A DNA stretch of 64,000 bases from Halalkalibaculum roseum (GCF_011059145.1 NZ_JAALLT010000005.1:40850-104849); one strand, 5' to 3'; shown: positions 1 through 9,286, counted from the first letter of the stretch. Notes: generated by a model from the letters alone, not told the origin. Program-made: numbers and translations.

Positions 1-2
1 CC

Positions 3-713
3 ATTGTAAACAGTGTCATCATGTATGTCCTGCGGCTGCTCATTGATGAACCTCTCCCACTGAATGAGGGCTTGCTTGATCCGATTACTATTCGTTTGCC
101 CGAATGTATGTTAAATCCGAAGTTCAGTGAGGATCCTGCGGATTGTCCTGCCGTTGTGGGTGGAAATACAGAAACAAGCCAACGTCTTGTCGACCTTTTA
201 CTGAAACCTTTTAATGAGCTTGCCTGTAGCCAGGGAACTATGAACAATGTGCTTTTCGGTAACGAACAATTTGGCTATTACGAAACCATCGGCGGAGGGA
301 CCGGGGCCGGACCGGGATTCCACGGGACTGATGCGGTTCATCACCACATGACCAATACTGCCGGCACTGATCCCGAAATCCTGGAGCATCGCTACCCTGT
401 TCGCCTAGAGAAGTACGCGGTTAGAAAAGAGTCAGGTGGCGTTGGGGAATATCGTGGAGGAAATGGCATAGAACGTGAACTGACTTTCCTTGAATCGGTT
501 TCTCTTTCGGTACTGACCCAACACAGGGTTGAAGTCCCTTACGGACTGAAAGGAGGAAAACCCGGTGCGGCAGGGAAGCAGTGGGTCATACGAAAAGACG
601 GTAGCAGGCTAGCACTCTCATCAATAAGCGGAGAAGAGTTGGAAGCCGGGGACCGCTTCATAATTCAGACCCCGGGCGGTGGAGGATATGGAGAAAAGGC
701 AAATGGCAATTGA
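3..713 (+). CDS. Hydantoinase B / oxoprolinase-type protein, C-terminal part (5' truncated by window edge)
   Basis: The reading frame is open from base 3, so this is the C-terminal ~237 residues of a longer protein that starts outside the window; the first internal Met is at 21. The Gly-rich segment YETIGGGTGAGPGFHG, the HHHMTNTAGTDPE stretch, the YRGGNG turn and the terminal TPGGGGYG are hallmarks of the HyuB/HydB family (B subunit of N-methylhydantoinase or ATP-dependent 5-oxoprolinase). The family hydrolyses cyclic imides or 5-oxoproline with ATP, usually together with a HyuA subunit. A HyuA gene or fused A domain would lie upstream and is not visible, so the substrate cannot be decided. 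The gene ends 143 bp before the next CDS. Confidence 0.88.
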   Translation: MVNSVIMYVLRLLIDEPLPLNEGLLDPITIRLPECMLNPKFSEDPADCPAVVGGNTETSQRLVDLLLKPFNELACSQGTMNNVLFGNEQFGYYETIGGGTGAGPGFHGTDAVHHHMTNTAGTDPEILEHRYPVRLEKYAVRKESGGVGEYRGGNGIERELTFLESVSLSVLTQHRVEVPYGLKGGKPGAAGKQWVIRKDGSRLALSSISGEELEAGDRFIIQTPGGGGYGEKANGN

Positions 714-856
714 CAAATTTCAGACAAGCACCAAATTGAAATTCATGAATATCAAAACACCAATAACACCTACTAACTAAAGGTTTTAATTTAAAATTTG
801 TGTTTTAATTGATATTTGTAGCTTATGGTTTGAAGATTAACCAATACATTTAGTTT

Positions 857-2158
857 TTGCGAAAGCGTCTTTTAAATATTTTATTCTGGTCCGTTCTTTC
901 TGCCGCCTTCATTGGGCCGGGTACCATCACTACAGCTGCATCCGCCGGGACCGGTTTTGGTTTCACCCTACTCTGGGCTCTGTTATTTTCAACGATCGCC
1001 TGTATCATACTTCAGGAAGCCAGTGCACGCTTGACTCTCAGTTCGGGTAAAAACCTGGGCGAAGCAATGAAACTTCGCTTCCAGGAGAGTTTAGCCGGAA
1101 AGATAACAGGATATCTTGTACTCATTTCTATTCTGTTAGGCTGTGCCGCTTATGAGGCAGGCAATATCCTGGGCGGAGTTGCAGGTGCCGCGCTCATTTC
1201 CAATGTACCCGCTTTCATACTGACACTCATAATCGGGTTGGTAGCTTTTCTATTGCTATGGTTTGGATCAACAAAAGTAATTGCACAAATACTTGGCATC
1301 ATTGTGGCAATTATGGGCTTCTGTTTCTTTACTACAGCAATACTGATGAAGCCTCCTATAGATTCTATTCTCAACTCGGCACTGATTCCCAGATTCCCAA
1401 CCGGTTCGGAAATTTTGATAATCGGTCTAATCGGTACCACGGTCGTTCCCTATAACCTCTTCCTTGGCTCTGGAATCAAGCACACCCAAAATATAAAAGA
1501 GATGCGCTTCAGCCTGACGGCTGCCATCATACTTGGAGGCATTATATCCATGGCGGTTCTGATTGTTGGGACTTCTATTAGCGGTGAATTCACCTATGAT
1601 GCGCTGGCAGGTAGTCTGGGCGATACCCTGGGGAGTTGGGCATCTCTATTCTTTGGAATAGGTTTGTTTGCAGCCGGACTCAGCTCTGCCCTCACGGCAC
1701 CCCTTGCAGCGGCTTTGACGGCAAAAGGATTCATGGGGAGTGAATCCGATGAAAATTGGAAGGATGCCGGAACATATATGAAACTGGTATGGGGTTCGGT
1801 CTTAATGATCGGAGTATTTTTCGGTGTACTGCAGGTTCAACCTATTCCGGCCATTATACTTGCCCAGGCACTTAACGGTATCATATTGCCCTTCGTCACA
1901 ATATTTTTGCTACTCGTCATGAATGATGCTAGCCTTTTAAACAGATCATCGATCAATTCTCATGCTTATAATTTGCTAATGGGAATCATTGTGTTTACTA
2001 CTTTGGTTATTGGGTTAACCAATGTGGCAAAGGCTCTGAACAATATCAGCGATGCGGCACTCGTAAATGAAGAGTACATCCTGTATGCGGCAACCGTTAT
2101 TGCCCTATTTGTTGCCTGGCCGGTGATACATAAAATAAAGGAATATCGGAAACGCTGA
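857..2158 (+). CDS. NRAMP-fold transporter with non-canonical metal-site motifs
   Basis: 433-residue integral membrane protein with about 11 hydrophobic helices, matching the SLC11/NRAMP (MntH) fold. Family members move Mn2+/Fe2+ with protons. The two unwound-helix motifs that bind metal are altered. The TM1 DPGN motif is G20-P-G-T23, losing the metal-binding Asp and Asn. The TM6 MPH motif is V197-P-Y199 (VVPYNLF), losing the Met and His. Mn2+ transport therefore cannot be assumed; Mg2+, another ion or a different mechanism is possible. The start is TTG at 857, because an in-frame TAG lies at 851-853 and no ATG comes before the first helix. It is probably transcribed alone or with the protease lipoprotein 57 bp downstream. 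Confidence 0.85.
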   Translation: MRKRLLNILFWSVLSAAFIGPGTITTAASAGTGFGFTLLWALLFSTIACIILQEASARLTLSSGKNLGEAMKLRFQESLAGKITGYLVLISILLGCAAYEAGNILGGVAGAALISNVPAFILTLIIGLVAFLLLWFGSTKVIAQILGIIVAIMGFCFFTTAILMKPPIDSILNSALIPRFPTGSEILIIGLIGTTVVPYNLFLGSGIKHTQNIKEMRFSLTAAIILGGIISMAVLIVGTSISGEFTYDALAGSLGDTLGSWASLFFGIGLFAAGLSSALTAPLAAALTAKGFMGSESDENWKDAGTYMKLVWGSVLMIGVFFGVLQVQPIPAIILAQALNGIILPFVTIFLLLVMNDASLLNRSSINSHAYNLLMGIIVFTTLVIGLTNVAKALNNISDAALVNEEYILYAATVIALFVAWPVIHKIKEYRKR

Positions 2159-2215
2159 TATTTTTATAAGCATGGAGAATTTGTCCGGAATTACACATTT
2201 TGCAAATATAGAGTT

Positions 2216-3262
2216 ATGGTTAGGCAAGGTATCATATCACTGATTCTGTCTCTGGTCGGCTTCCTTTTAGGAAGTTGTGCCTCTAACGAAATCATACAGC
2301 GTGGTGACTCGCCAAAAGCCTCTTCCACTTATACCACCTCCTTCCCCACCCGGGACGCTTCTGATCAGATTCGGTCCATCAAAGAGTCGGTTATCCGCAT
2401 TTCATCTACCGGCATCTACCGTACCTATATCTTTGAAGACCGGATGCTGACGAGAGAAGAACTGAATGGCATGGACATTGAGGAGGTTGCAACCCGGGAT
2501 ATTACCAGCAACGAAAGTACTGCAGGTACCGCTATTTCACTGTATAGTGATGATCGAAATGTTGCATTAATTACCAATGCGCATGTCGTCAACTACCCCG
2601 ATACCCTTTTTGCTTATGTAGATCGTGAGGGGGTACCTAAGAAAACCTATATCCACTCGGTTAAAATCAAGAAGAGTCAGAACAATTTAATTTACGACTT
2701 GCCCAATGTAGGCAAATTTGAAATCCTTGACCTGAATGTAGATTCCGATCTCGCCCTCTTGAGAGTTAATAGATCCAGCTTTCCCAATTTACGTGCCCCG
2801 GGACTTCAGATTCGAAGGGGTGACCCGGCCGATCTTGAATGGGGTTCCTTTGTCTATATTATCGGCTATCCGAAAGGATATCCAATGATTACTCGGGGCA
2901 TTGTAAGCAGTCCGGAGCGAAATGAATATGATGATTTCCTGACGGATGCCCTTTTCAATCCCGGTATCAGCGGTGGACTCATCATGGCTACACGTACCGA
3001 TTTCAGAACCTTTGAATGGGTGGGTATGACCAATACCGCCTCGGCAGATCTGTCTAAGCTGCTGGTTCCCGATCCCTTGAAATCATCTGAATACCAAAAC
3101 TTTGATATATATCGAGATTCCATCTTTATAGAGACAAAAACCAGCCTGACTTACGGCATTACACAGGCGATTCCTATGAAAAGAATTATGGAGTTCCTGG
3201 AAGCAAATGAGCGATCTTTACAGCGAATGGGCATCCGAATGCACAGTCTAAAAAATCCTTGA
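2216..3262 (+). CDS. Trypsin-like (S1 fold) serine protease lipoprotein
   Basis: 348-residue predicted lipoprotein. A hydrophobic signal peptide ends in lipobox L-G-S-C21, so the mature protein should be lipid-anchored in the envelope. The chymotrypsin-fold triad is visible: H123 in TNAHVV, D178 in DSDLALL and S252 in PGISGGL (the GxSGG nucleophile loop). IIGYPKGYP is typical of Deg-like and glutamyl-endopeptidase-like proteases. No PDZ domain follows; the C-terminal ~90 residues are unassigned. It resembles HtrA-like periplasmic quality-control proteases without PDZ. It starts 57 bp after the NRAMP gene in the same direction. Substrate is unknown; protease assignment is secure from the triad. 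Confidence 0.8.
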   Translation: MVRQGIISLILSLVGFLLGSCASNEIIQRGDSPKASSTYTTSFPTRDASDQIRSIKESVIRISSTGIYRTYIFEDRMLTREELNGMDIEEVATRDITSNESTAGTAISLYSDDRNVALITNAHVVNYPDTLFAYVDREGVPKKTYIHSVKIKKSQNNLIYDLPNVGKFEILDLNVDSDLALLRVNRSSFPNLRAPGLQIRRGDPADLEWGSFVYIIGYPKGYPMITRGIVSSPERNEYDDFLTDALFNPGISGGLIMATRTDFRTFEWVGMTNTASADLSKLLVPDPLKSSEYQNFDIYRDSIFIETKTSLTYGITQAIPMKRIMEFLEANERSLQRMGIRMHSLKNP

Positions 3263-3414
3263 TTATTATGATCACTCAACACTTCATTCGGACGAGAATA
3301 TCTTACTCCTAGAGCTACCGGTGCCGCAAGTCTGAAATAAATCTTATCTGCATTTTATAAGATCATCAAAGCCTGCTATTTTCCGTTTCATTTTAAATCA
3401 GTTGAGTTGTTTAT

Positions 3415-4791
3415 ATGCGCGTATTAAAATTCGGCGGCACATCCATGGGTGATGAACATACATGGAGAAGAGTCCTTGAGATCATCAAAACTTACGACAG
3501 ACCGATCGTCATCGTATCAGCCACTGCACGCACCACACGTCAACTGGTTGCAGCTGCAGAGCTTGCTGCCGTGGATTTCGGACGTGCAAGTACGATGGCT
3601 ATTGAAATTAAAGAGAGGCACGAGCTGCTTATCCGGAATTTCCTGGACCGCATGAATGATCGGAACGGTAATAATATCAATGAGTTGACCGAACAGTGCG
3701 AAAGATGGATAGAAGATCGAACCAAAACCTTGCTGCAGCTTCTCAATGAGATAGCTGAGGAAGGTAATTTAACGTCCAGGCTAAAAGATGCCGTTGCCGG
3801 CATTGGCGAACAACTCTCTTCCCGCCTCTTCAGCTATTGCGGATCGGCTTTCGGCTTGCAAACCTCATGGGTTGATGCCCGATCCATCATCAAAACAGAT
3901 TCAAATTTTGGAAATGCAAATCCGGATTTATCATTAATTGCAAAAAACTCAGAAGAACTTTCACTTTTGTCAGCTCAAGGAATGATCCCGGTTATGGGCG
4001 GTTATTATGGTGAGGACTCCAAGGGAGAAGCTACCACGCTAGGTTTTGAAGGATCTGATTTCAGTGCAAGCCTGCTAGGCTCAGCCCTGGATGCCGAAGC
4101 CATTGAAATATGGACTGATGTCAGCGGCATCTATACCTGTGACCCCAGAATTGTGGAAGACGCCTTTCCAATAAAAAAAATGAGTTTCCGTGAGGCTACT
4201 GAGATGGCCTATTTCGGCGCCAAGGTATTGCACCCTTCAACCATGAATCCGGCCGAAGAAAAGCAGATCCCGATATTGGTTAAAAATATCTTTGAACCTG
4301 ATCATTCGGGGACGATCATCCGTGGAGAAACCGGTGAGAATGGAAAGGCCAAAGCTATGACTTTTCTGAAGGATGTAACCATAGTGACGGTAACCTCGCC
4401 ACATACACGCATGGGTTATGATTTTCTATCCGGAGTGTTCAAGGTGCTAAAAGACTATCATCTTTCTGTAAATGTGGTCACCACGACAGAGGCCTCCATC
4501 TCCCTTGCCCTATCTTCCGGACAGATTCATGCTGATATGATTGATTCCATGGAAGAGCTTGGAGAAGTACAGACTAAAGATAAGCAGGGAATCATTAGCC
4601 TGATAGGGTGTAACTTTGAAACGATGGAGGAAGTATCCGGTCAAATTTTTGCAGCTATTCCAAAAACACCGGTAACAATGATTTCCTACAGCAGTGAAAA
4701 GAAGAATTTAAATATTGTGCTTCCGGAAAACCTGCTCACATCATCCGTTCAGGCCATCCATAAAAAACTATTCGACCGTTCAGAAAAATGA
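3415..4791 (+). CDS. lysC: Aspartokinase (monofunctional)
   Basis: 458 residues. It phosphorylates L-aspartate to aspartyl-4-phosphate, the first step to lysine, threonine, methionine and diaminopimelate. The N-terminal amino-acid-kinase domain starts with VLKFGGTSMGD (ATP/phosphate loop) and contains TTLGFEGSDFSAS, the counterpart of the usual TTLGRGGSD, then IWTDVSGIYTCDPR. The C-terminal ~150 residues (from about FLKDVTIVTVTS) look like paired ACT regulatory domains, so feedback inhibition is expected. No homoserine dehydrogenase domain is fused. asd is 9 kb away rather than adjacent. The upstream gap of 152 bp shows no recognisable lysine riboswitch, only a short hairpin (ATCTTAT 3341-3347 / ATAAGAT 3357-3363). 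The gene converges on the DUF21/CBS gene with a 7-bp gap. Confidence 0.95.
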   Translation: MRVLKFGGTSMGDEHTWRRVLEIIKTYDRPIVIVSATARTTRQLVAAAELAAVDFGRASTMAIEIKERHELLIRNFLDRMNDRNGNNINELTEQCERWIEDRTKTLLQLLNEIAEEGNLTSRLKDAVAGIGEQLSSRLFSYCGSAFGLQTSWVDARSIIKTDSNFGNANPDLSLIAKNSEELSLLSAQGMIPVMGGYYGEDSKGEATTLGFEGSDFSASLLGSALDAEAIEIWTDVSGIYTCDPRIVEDAFPIKKMSFREATEMAYFGAKVLHPSTMNPAEEKQIPILVKNIFEPDHSGTIIRGETGENGKAKAMTFLKDVTIVTVTSPHTRMGYDFLSGVFKVLKDYHLSVNVVTTTEASISLALSSGQIHADMIDSMEELGEVQTKDKQGIISLIGCNFETMEEVSGQIFAAIPKTPVTMISYSSEKKNLNIVLPENLLTSSVQAIHKKLFDRSEK

Positions 4792-4798
4792 CGGACTA

Positions 4799-5899
4799 TC
4801 AGTTTTCTTTTTCAGGATTCTGACGTGCCGAATGGATTTCTTCCTTTTCGGTATCTTCATTTACAATGCCCAGCCTGCGGGCTCTTTCCATCCACTTACG
4901 ACGTGCCATTTGCTGCATATCATCAATAGCATCCACCTCATCCACGATTTCCATCCCCAGCAGCGTTTCAACCAAGTCTTCCATGGTCACTACTCCGGAG
5001 AATCCCCCATACTCATCAACAGCTACCGCAATGTGTTCCTGATTCTGGAGCAGTTTTTCAAAGAAATTCTGCAGCGAGATGGTCTCCGGAAGAATTAGTA
5101 TCTCGCGTTTGAGATCCTTTAGCTTGATATCCTCGTTGCCTTTCGCCAGGCAAATAAGCAGGTCATTTTTGAGAATATATCCGGTAATATCGTCCTCCGT
5201 TTCTCCATAAACGGGTAGTCTGGAAAAGCGCAGTTCCTCTACCTGATCAAGAATATCGGCAACAGTCTTCTCTTCATTAAAGCCGACCACCACAATTCGC
5301 GGGGTCATAATATCCTTGATACGCAGGGATTTGAAGCGGACCAGGTTTTTCAAAATATCGGACTCCTCCTGTTCAAATATTCCCTCTTCCACCCCACGGT
5401 CGGCCAGCGCACTGAGCTCTTCCCTACTAAACGTGGCATGTTTCGTACTGCCGGAAAGCAATTTGGTAATCAACATGGAGAGCTGCACAAATGGGTAAAG
5501 TATCCAGATCATGCCTTTCAGAATGCGTCCGGAAACCGGTGCCAAGGTTCGCCAGTAGGTAGCTCCCAGCGTCTTTGGAATAATTTCGGAAAAGAATAGA
5601 ATCATCAGCGTCAGCACCGCTGAGGTGATTCCCACGTAACCACTGCCGAAAACCAGTTGTGCCTGTGCACCGACGCCGGCAGCCCCGACGGTATGTGCGA
5701 TCGTATTCAGGGTAAGTATTGCAGATAGCGGTTGATCAATCTTATCTTTCATGCCGCGCAGCATCTGACCGACACTCTGATTCTCTCTTTCCAGAACGGC
5801 TATATACGACTGATTTACAGAAAGCAATACCGCCTCCAGAATGGAACACAGAAATGATACGGCTATGGCAAGTATGAGGTAAAGAATTAATAGAGTCAT
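4799..5899 (-). CDS. HlyC/CorC-type (DUF21 + CBS pair) membrane protein, short form
   Basis: 366 residues. The N-terminal ~170 residues form a DUF21/CNNM transmembrane domain with several hydrophobic helices and the segment ILFFSEIIPKTLGATY. A CBS pair follows (IMTPRIVV at about 195 to VVTMEDLVETLLG at about 310). The family has been linked to Mg2+/Co2+ efflux or homeostasis, the CBS pair sensing ATP-Mg. The chain ends about 55 residues after the CBS pair in a charged tail and lacks the CorC_HlyC C-terminal domain that longer relatives carry. It reads toward lysC (7-bp gap) and is divergent from the ABC-F gene (181-bp gap). Confidence 0.85.
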   Translation of the reverse strand: MTLLILYLILAIAVSFLCSILEAVLLSVNQSYIAVLERENQSVGQMLRGMKDKIDQPLSAILTLNTIAHTVGAAGVGAQAQLVFGSGYVGITSAVLTLMILFFSEIIPKTLGATYWRTLAPVSGRILKGMIWILYPFVQLSMLITKLLSGSTKHATFSREELSALADRGVEEGIFEQEESDILKNLVRFKSLRIKDIMTPRIVVVGFNEEKTVADILDQVEELRFSRLPVYGETEDDITGYILKNDLLICLAKGNEDIKLKDLKREILILPETISLQNFFEKLLQNQEHIAVAVDEYGGFSGVVTMEDLVETLLGMEIVDEVDAIDDMQQMARRKWMERARRLGIVNEDTEKEEIHSARQNPEKEN

Positions 5900-6080
5900 A
5901 AAACATTAAAATAGCGTTTTTATCTTGCACCCCAAAGCTTTCTTACTTCCAAAAAATGTAAAACGGCTTACAGGTTGATATAAATCATCAGAGCGTATCA
6001 GAGGAAGATTAGCATTTAATCATTAGCCTGTAAATGCCTAACTTCTGCATTTTGATGAATAACCAAACCGTGTTAATGCA

Positions 6081-8048
6081 TTGCTTTCTTTAGAAAATAT
6101 TACACTTTCGCTGGGCGACAGGCAACTGCTGGATGATATCAGCATCCTTATCAATAAGGGGGAGCGTATCGGACTCGTAGGTCCGAACGGAGCCGGTAAG
6201 TCAACCCTTCTTAAAATTATCGCCGGTGAGATGGAGTTCAATGAGGGTACTATTCAGCTATCGAAAGCTGAAACCGTGGGCTACTTGCCCCAGGACGGAG
6301 TAGACCCCGATCCGCAGCTTACGGTGATGGAAGAGGTTGAAAGTGCTTTTGAAGGAGTACTGCAACTGGAACAGGATGTTAAAGAGCTTCAACAGAAACT
6401 GGCTGATCTTGAACCGGGTAGCGATGCCTATGACGAAGCGATGAAGAAATACGGGAAGCTTCAGGACCGATTGGAACAATCAGGTGCATATAGCCTGCAT
6501 GCCGATATCGAAAAAATTCTGATGGGGCTCGGTTTTGATACCAAAGACTTTTTTCGTTCAACCCAGGAGTTCAGCGGTGGCTGGCTGATGCGTATAGCCC
6601 TGGCCAAACTATTACTGCAAAAACCCACCTACCTGCTGCTGGATGAGCCGACCAACCACCTTGACATCGAATCCTTACAGTGGATAGAGAATTTCCTGCT
6701 TGAATACGAGGGAGCTGTAATCATTGTATCCCACGATAAAGCCTTTCTCAATAAAATTACCAATCGCACCCTGGCTCTCGATCGGGGAGATATTAACGAC
6801 TATGCAGGTAATTACGACTACTATGAGGAGAAACATGAAGAGCGTATGGAGCACCTGCGGCAAGCCTACAAGAATCAGCAGCGCGAGATAAAGCAGACAC
6901 AGGAATTTATCGATCGTTTTCGCTACAAAGCCAGCAAAGCCAAGCAGGTACAGAGCCGTATCAAACAGCTCGAAAAGATGGATGAGATAGAGTTGGATGA
7001 ACACGAAGAGGAAATTTCGTTCTCTTTCCCACCGCCCGAACGAAGCGGTGCCCAGGTGATGAAGCTGGAAGATATCAGCAAGAGCTATGATGATGTGCAG
7101 GTTTTTGAGAACCTGACTTACACCGTTGACCGGGGTGACAAAATTGCCATTGTCGGTCCAAATGGAGCCGGAAAATCGACACTGGTGCGTATTCTCGCCG
7201 GACATGAGCCGGTTGATTCCGGAAATCGGGAGCCCGGTTATAATGTAACCACATCTTACTTCGCACAGCACCAAGCCGATGAGCTCGATCTGAATGAGGA
7301 TGTACTCGGTATCATGAGGGACGCTGCACCCAAGGAATCAGAAACCAGGCTGCGTACGATACTGGGTTGTTTCCTGTTCCAGGGTGATGATGTCTTTAAG
7401 AAAGTATCTGTACTCTCCGGCGGTGAGAAAAGCAGGCTTGCCCTTGCTCGCATGCTACTGAACTCGGCGAACTTTATGATCTTTGACGAGCCGACCAACC
7501 ATCTAGACATGCAGTCGAAAAACATTTTGCAGCAGGCCCTCGATCAGTATGAAGGTACTTTCATGATTGTATCCCACGATCGTGATTTTCTGGATCCGAT
7601 AGTAAATAAAGTACTGGAGGTTCAGCCCGATTACATTCGCACCTACCTTGGAAATGTTTCCTATTACCTGCAGAAGAAAAAAGAGGAGGAGGAAGACCTT
7701 AAAGTTGAATCAACCGGAGGAAATGAAAGTCCGGATAAGGGTGGCAAGGAGCTATCCCGAAAAGAAGAGCGACGGATTGAAGCTGAAATACGACAAGCCA
7801 AATATCAAAAAGTTAAGCCCCTCAGTAAAAAGCTGGAAAAAACAGAATCACGAATAGAGAAACTCGAACAGCGAAAAAAAGAGATCGAAGATAAAATGGC
7901 TGATTCCGGGTTTTATGATAATTCCGAACGAGTCAAAGAAACAACCATGGAGTATGAAAAGCTGAAGGCTGAGCTGGTAGAAGTTTATTCGGAATGGGAA
8001 GAGCTGGCTATGAAGATCAGTGAGATTGAAGAGGAGTTTGAGGTTTAG
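6081..8048 (+). CDS. ABC-F family ATPase (ribosome-associated type)
   Basis: 655 residues without membrane helices. It has two ABC cassettes, each with GPNGAGKST (Walker A), an SGG signature (EFSGGWLMRIALAK; LSGGEKSRLALAR) and DEPTNHLD. The inter-domain linker (about residues 240-310) is charged and helical, as in the P-site tRNA interaction motif of ABC-F proteins. A ~110-residue C-terminal coiled coil (KKLEKTESRIEKLEQRKKE) resembles Uup and YkpA. Members act on the ribosomal E/P site in stalled translation or ribosome biogenesis. Exact subgroup (Uup, EttA, YbiT) is not decidable by eye. The start is TTG at 6081: the in-frame TAA at 6060 excludes upstream starts, and the visible ATG at 6076 is out of frame. 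Confidence 0.93.
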   Translation: MLSLENITLSLGDRQLLDDISILINKGERIGLVGPNGAGKSTLLKIIAGEMEFNEGTIQLSKAETVGYLPQDGVDPDPQLTVMEEVESAFEGVLQLEQDVKELQQKLADLEPGSDAYDEAMKKYGKLQDRLEQSGAYSLHADIEKILMGLGFDTKDFFRSTQEFSGGWLMRIALAKLLLQKPTYLLLDEPTNHLDIESLQWIENFLLEYEGAVIIVSHDKAFLNKITNRTLALDRGDINDYAGNYDYYEEKHEERMEHLRQAYKNQQREIKQTQEFIDRFRYKASKAKQVQSRIKQLEKMDEIELDEHEEEISFSFPPPERSGAQVMKLEDISKSYDDVQVFENLTYTVDRGDKIAIVGPNGAGKSTLVRILAGHEPVDSGNREPGYNVTTSYFAQHQADELDLNEDVLGIMRDAAPKESETRLRTILGCFLFQGDDVFKKVSVLSGGEKSRLALARMLLNSANFMIFDEPTNHLDMQSKNILQQALDQYEGTFMIVSHDRDFLDPIVNKVLEVQPDYIRTYLGNVSYYLQKKKEEEEDLKVESTGGNESPDKGGKELSRKEERRIEAEIRQAKYQKVKPLSKKLEKTESRIEKLEQRKKEIEDKMADSGFYDNSERVKETTMEYEKLKAELVEVYSEWEELAMKISEIEEEFEV

Positions 8049-8305
8049 GGATTAGGTATAGGGTATAAGGTAAAAGGGGAATAAGGTTGTTTAGTCAGGC
8101 TTTCTTTGTCCCTCTTAAAATGCTCTTCAACCTATTCTCGTTCTCTCTTCAATCCTCTCAACGGTAGATGCTTGGCTTGGACGCTTCGCGTTCGTTTCCT
8201 AAAATCTACTACCCTTACCGTAAGTACTCGAGAAGCGAATCAGCTTATAATTATCGAAGTTTAATTTTAAGACAGCATTGAGTAACCTATACCCATTACC
8301 GCTTC
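8049..8305. repeat. GTATAGGGTATAAGG-type intergenic repeat element (copy 1)
   Basis: The 275-bp gap between the ABC-F and SDR genes begins with TAGGTATAGGGTATAAGG (8053-8070) and ends with an inverted counterpart, CCTATACCCATTACC (8287-8301). Between them is a hairpin-capable core: GTAGAT at 8164 pairs with ATCTAC at 8201, enclosing GACGCTTCGCGTTC. The same GTATAGGGTATAAGGT string recurs at 9093-9122, inverted near 9233-9286, and at 21674-21689. No coding potential is seen. Confidence 0.65.
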
Positions 8306-8323
8306 AATTTAACATATAGTAAT

Positions 8324-9091
8324 ATGGGAAAACTTAACGGGAAAGTAGCCTTGGTAACCGGGGCTACAAAGGGAATTGGCAAAGCCATTGCAGAACTTAT
8401 GGCAGCGGAGGGAGCTACAGTGGCACTAAACGGCCGGGATGCAGTTGCAGGTGAAATGATAGTAAAGAACATCTTGGGACAAGGACAAAAAGCTGTCTTT
8501 TTGAAGGCAGATCTCAGTTCACCCGAGGCGAACCATAACCTGATTGCCTCGGTCATCGAAAATCTCGGCGGGCTCGACATACTTATTCCCAATGCCGGAG
8601 TTTTGGGTCTAGGATCGGTAACAGATGTCAGCATCGAAACCTGGCGTAGAACATTGGATATCAACCTGAACTCGGTTTTCTATCTTTTGCGCGCTGCCAT
8701 TCCCCACCTGAAGGCTGATGGAAAGAGTGGTTCAGTCGTAGTCACAGGATCCATAGCCGCCCATAAGGGCTTTCCTAATCATGCCGCCTACTGTGCATCC
8801 AAAGGAGCCCTGGAAGCACTCGTCAAGCAGGCTGCGGTTGATTATGCTCCCGAAATCCGCATCAACATGGTTAATCCCGGCCCGACAGACACCGAACTCT
8901 ACAAAAATTCTGCCGTTGCATTTTCTAACCCGGAGACGGTACTGGATAAAGTGCCCGACACACTGCCCATGAAACGCATCGCCAATCCCGGAGAAATTGC
9001 AAAGGCCGTCCTCTTTCTGGCAAGCGATGATTCATCCTGGACTACCGGTTCTGTATTAACGGTAGATGGTGGCGCCTCTGCAGCGGGGTGA
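8324..9091 (+). CDS. Short-chain dehydrogenase/reductase (classical SDR)
   Basis: 255 residues of cytosolic NAD(P)-dependent oxidoreductase. The nucleotide loop is T12-G-A-T-K-G-I-G19, NAG is at 90-92, the active-site Asn is N114, and the S143/Y156/K160 triad (YCASK) is complete. The C-terminus has PGPTDTELY and the usual TGSVLTVDGG ending. The closest general type is FabG-like or glucose-dehydrogenase-like SDR. Substrate cannot be inferred; there is no acyl-carrier-protein gene or polyketide context. It is flanked on both sides by GTATAAGG repeats and appears monocistronic. Confidence 0.9.
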   Translation: MGKLNGKVALVTGATKGIGKAIAELMAAEGATVALNGRDAVAGEMIVKNILGQGQKAVFLKADLSSPEANHNLIASVIENLGGLDILIPNAGVLGLGSVTDVSIETWRRTLDINLNSVFYLLRAAIPHLKADGKSGSVVVTGSIAAHKGFPNHAAYCASKGALEALVKQAAVDYAPEIRINMVNPGPTDTELYKNSAVAFSNPETVLDKVPDTLPMKRIANPGEIAKAVLFLASDDSSWTTGSVLTVDGGASAAG

Positions 9092-9092
9092 G

Positions 9093-9286
9093 ATGAAAGG
9101 TATAAGGTATAGGGTATAAGGTCAGCCTAGTAAATATACACGTAGTGTGCGAAAGCTGCGTCTACTACAGAGCAGGTTGACGATAGCTGAATGTGAGTTG
9201 ATTGACGATAAGTTCATAATTAGATAATCCTTATACCGTATACCTTATACCTTTCTACCCCATCTCCTATACCTTATACCTCAACT
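9093..9286. repeat. GTATAAGG-type inverted repeat at convergent junction (copies 2 and 3)
   Basis: The gap between the converging SDR and VOC genes opens with direct copies of GGTATAAGGTATAGGGTATA (9098-9117) and closes with the reverse complement (CCTTATACCGTATACC at 9230-9245, then CTCCTATACCTTATACC near 9266-9282). The transcript could fold into a long hairpin in either direction, so it may act as a bidirectional terminator. The core (CGTAGTGTGCGAAAGCTGCG, 9141-9160) resembles the small hairpin seen in the other intergenic elements of this window. Confidence 0.65.

Noticed and set aside
3263..3414. Lysine riboswitch upstream of lysC
   Set aside because: The gap has only one 7-bp hairpin and none of the conserved riboswitch core.
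6675..7274. 199-residue minus-strand ORF inside the ABC-F gene
   Set aside because: Fully antisense to a strongly conserved coding region, with no family motif of its own.
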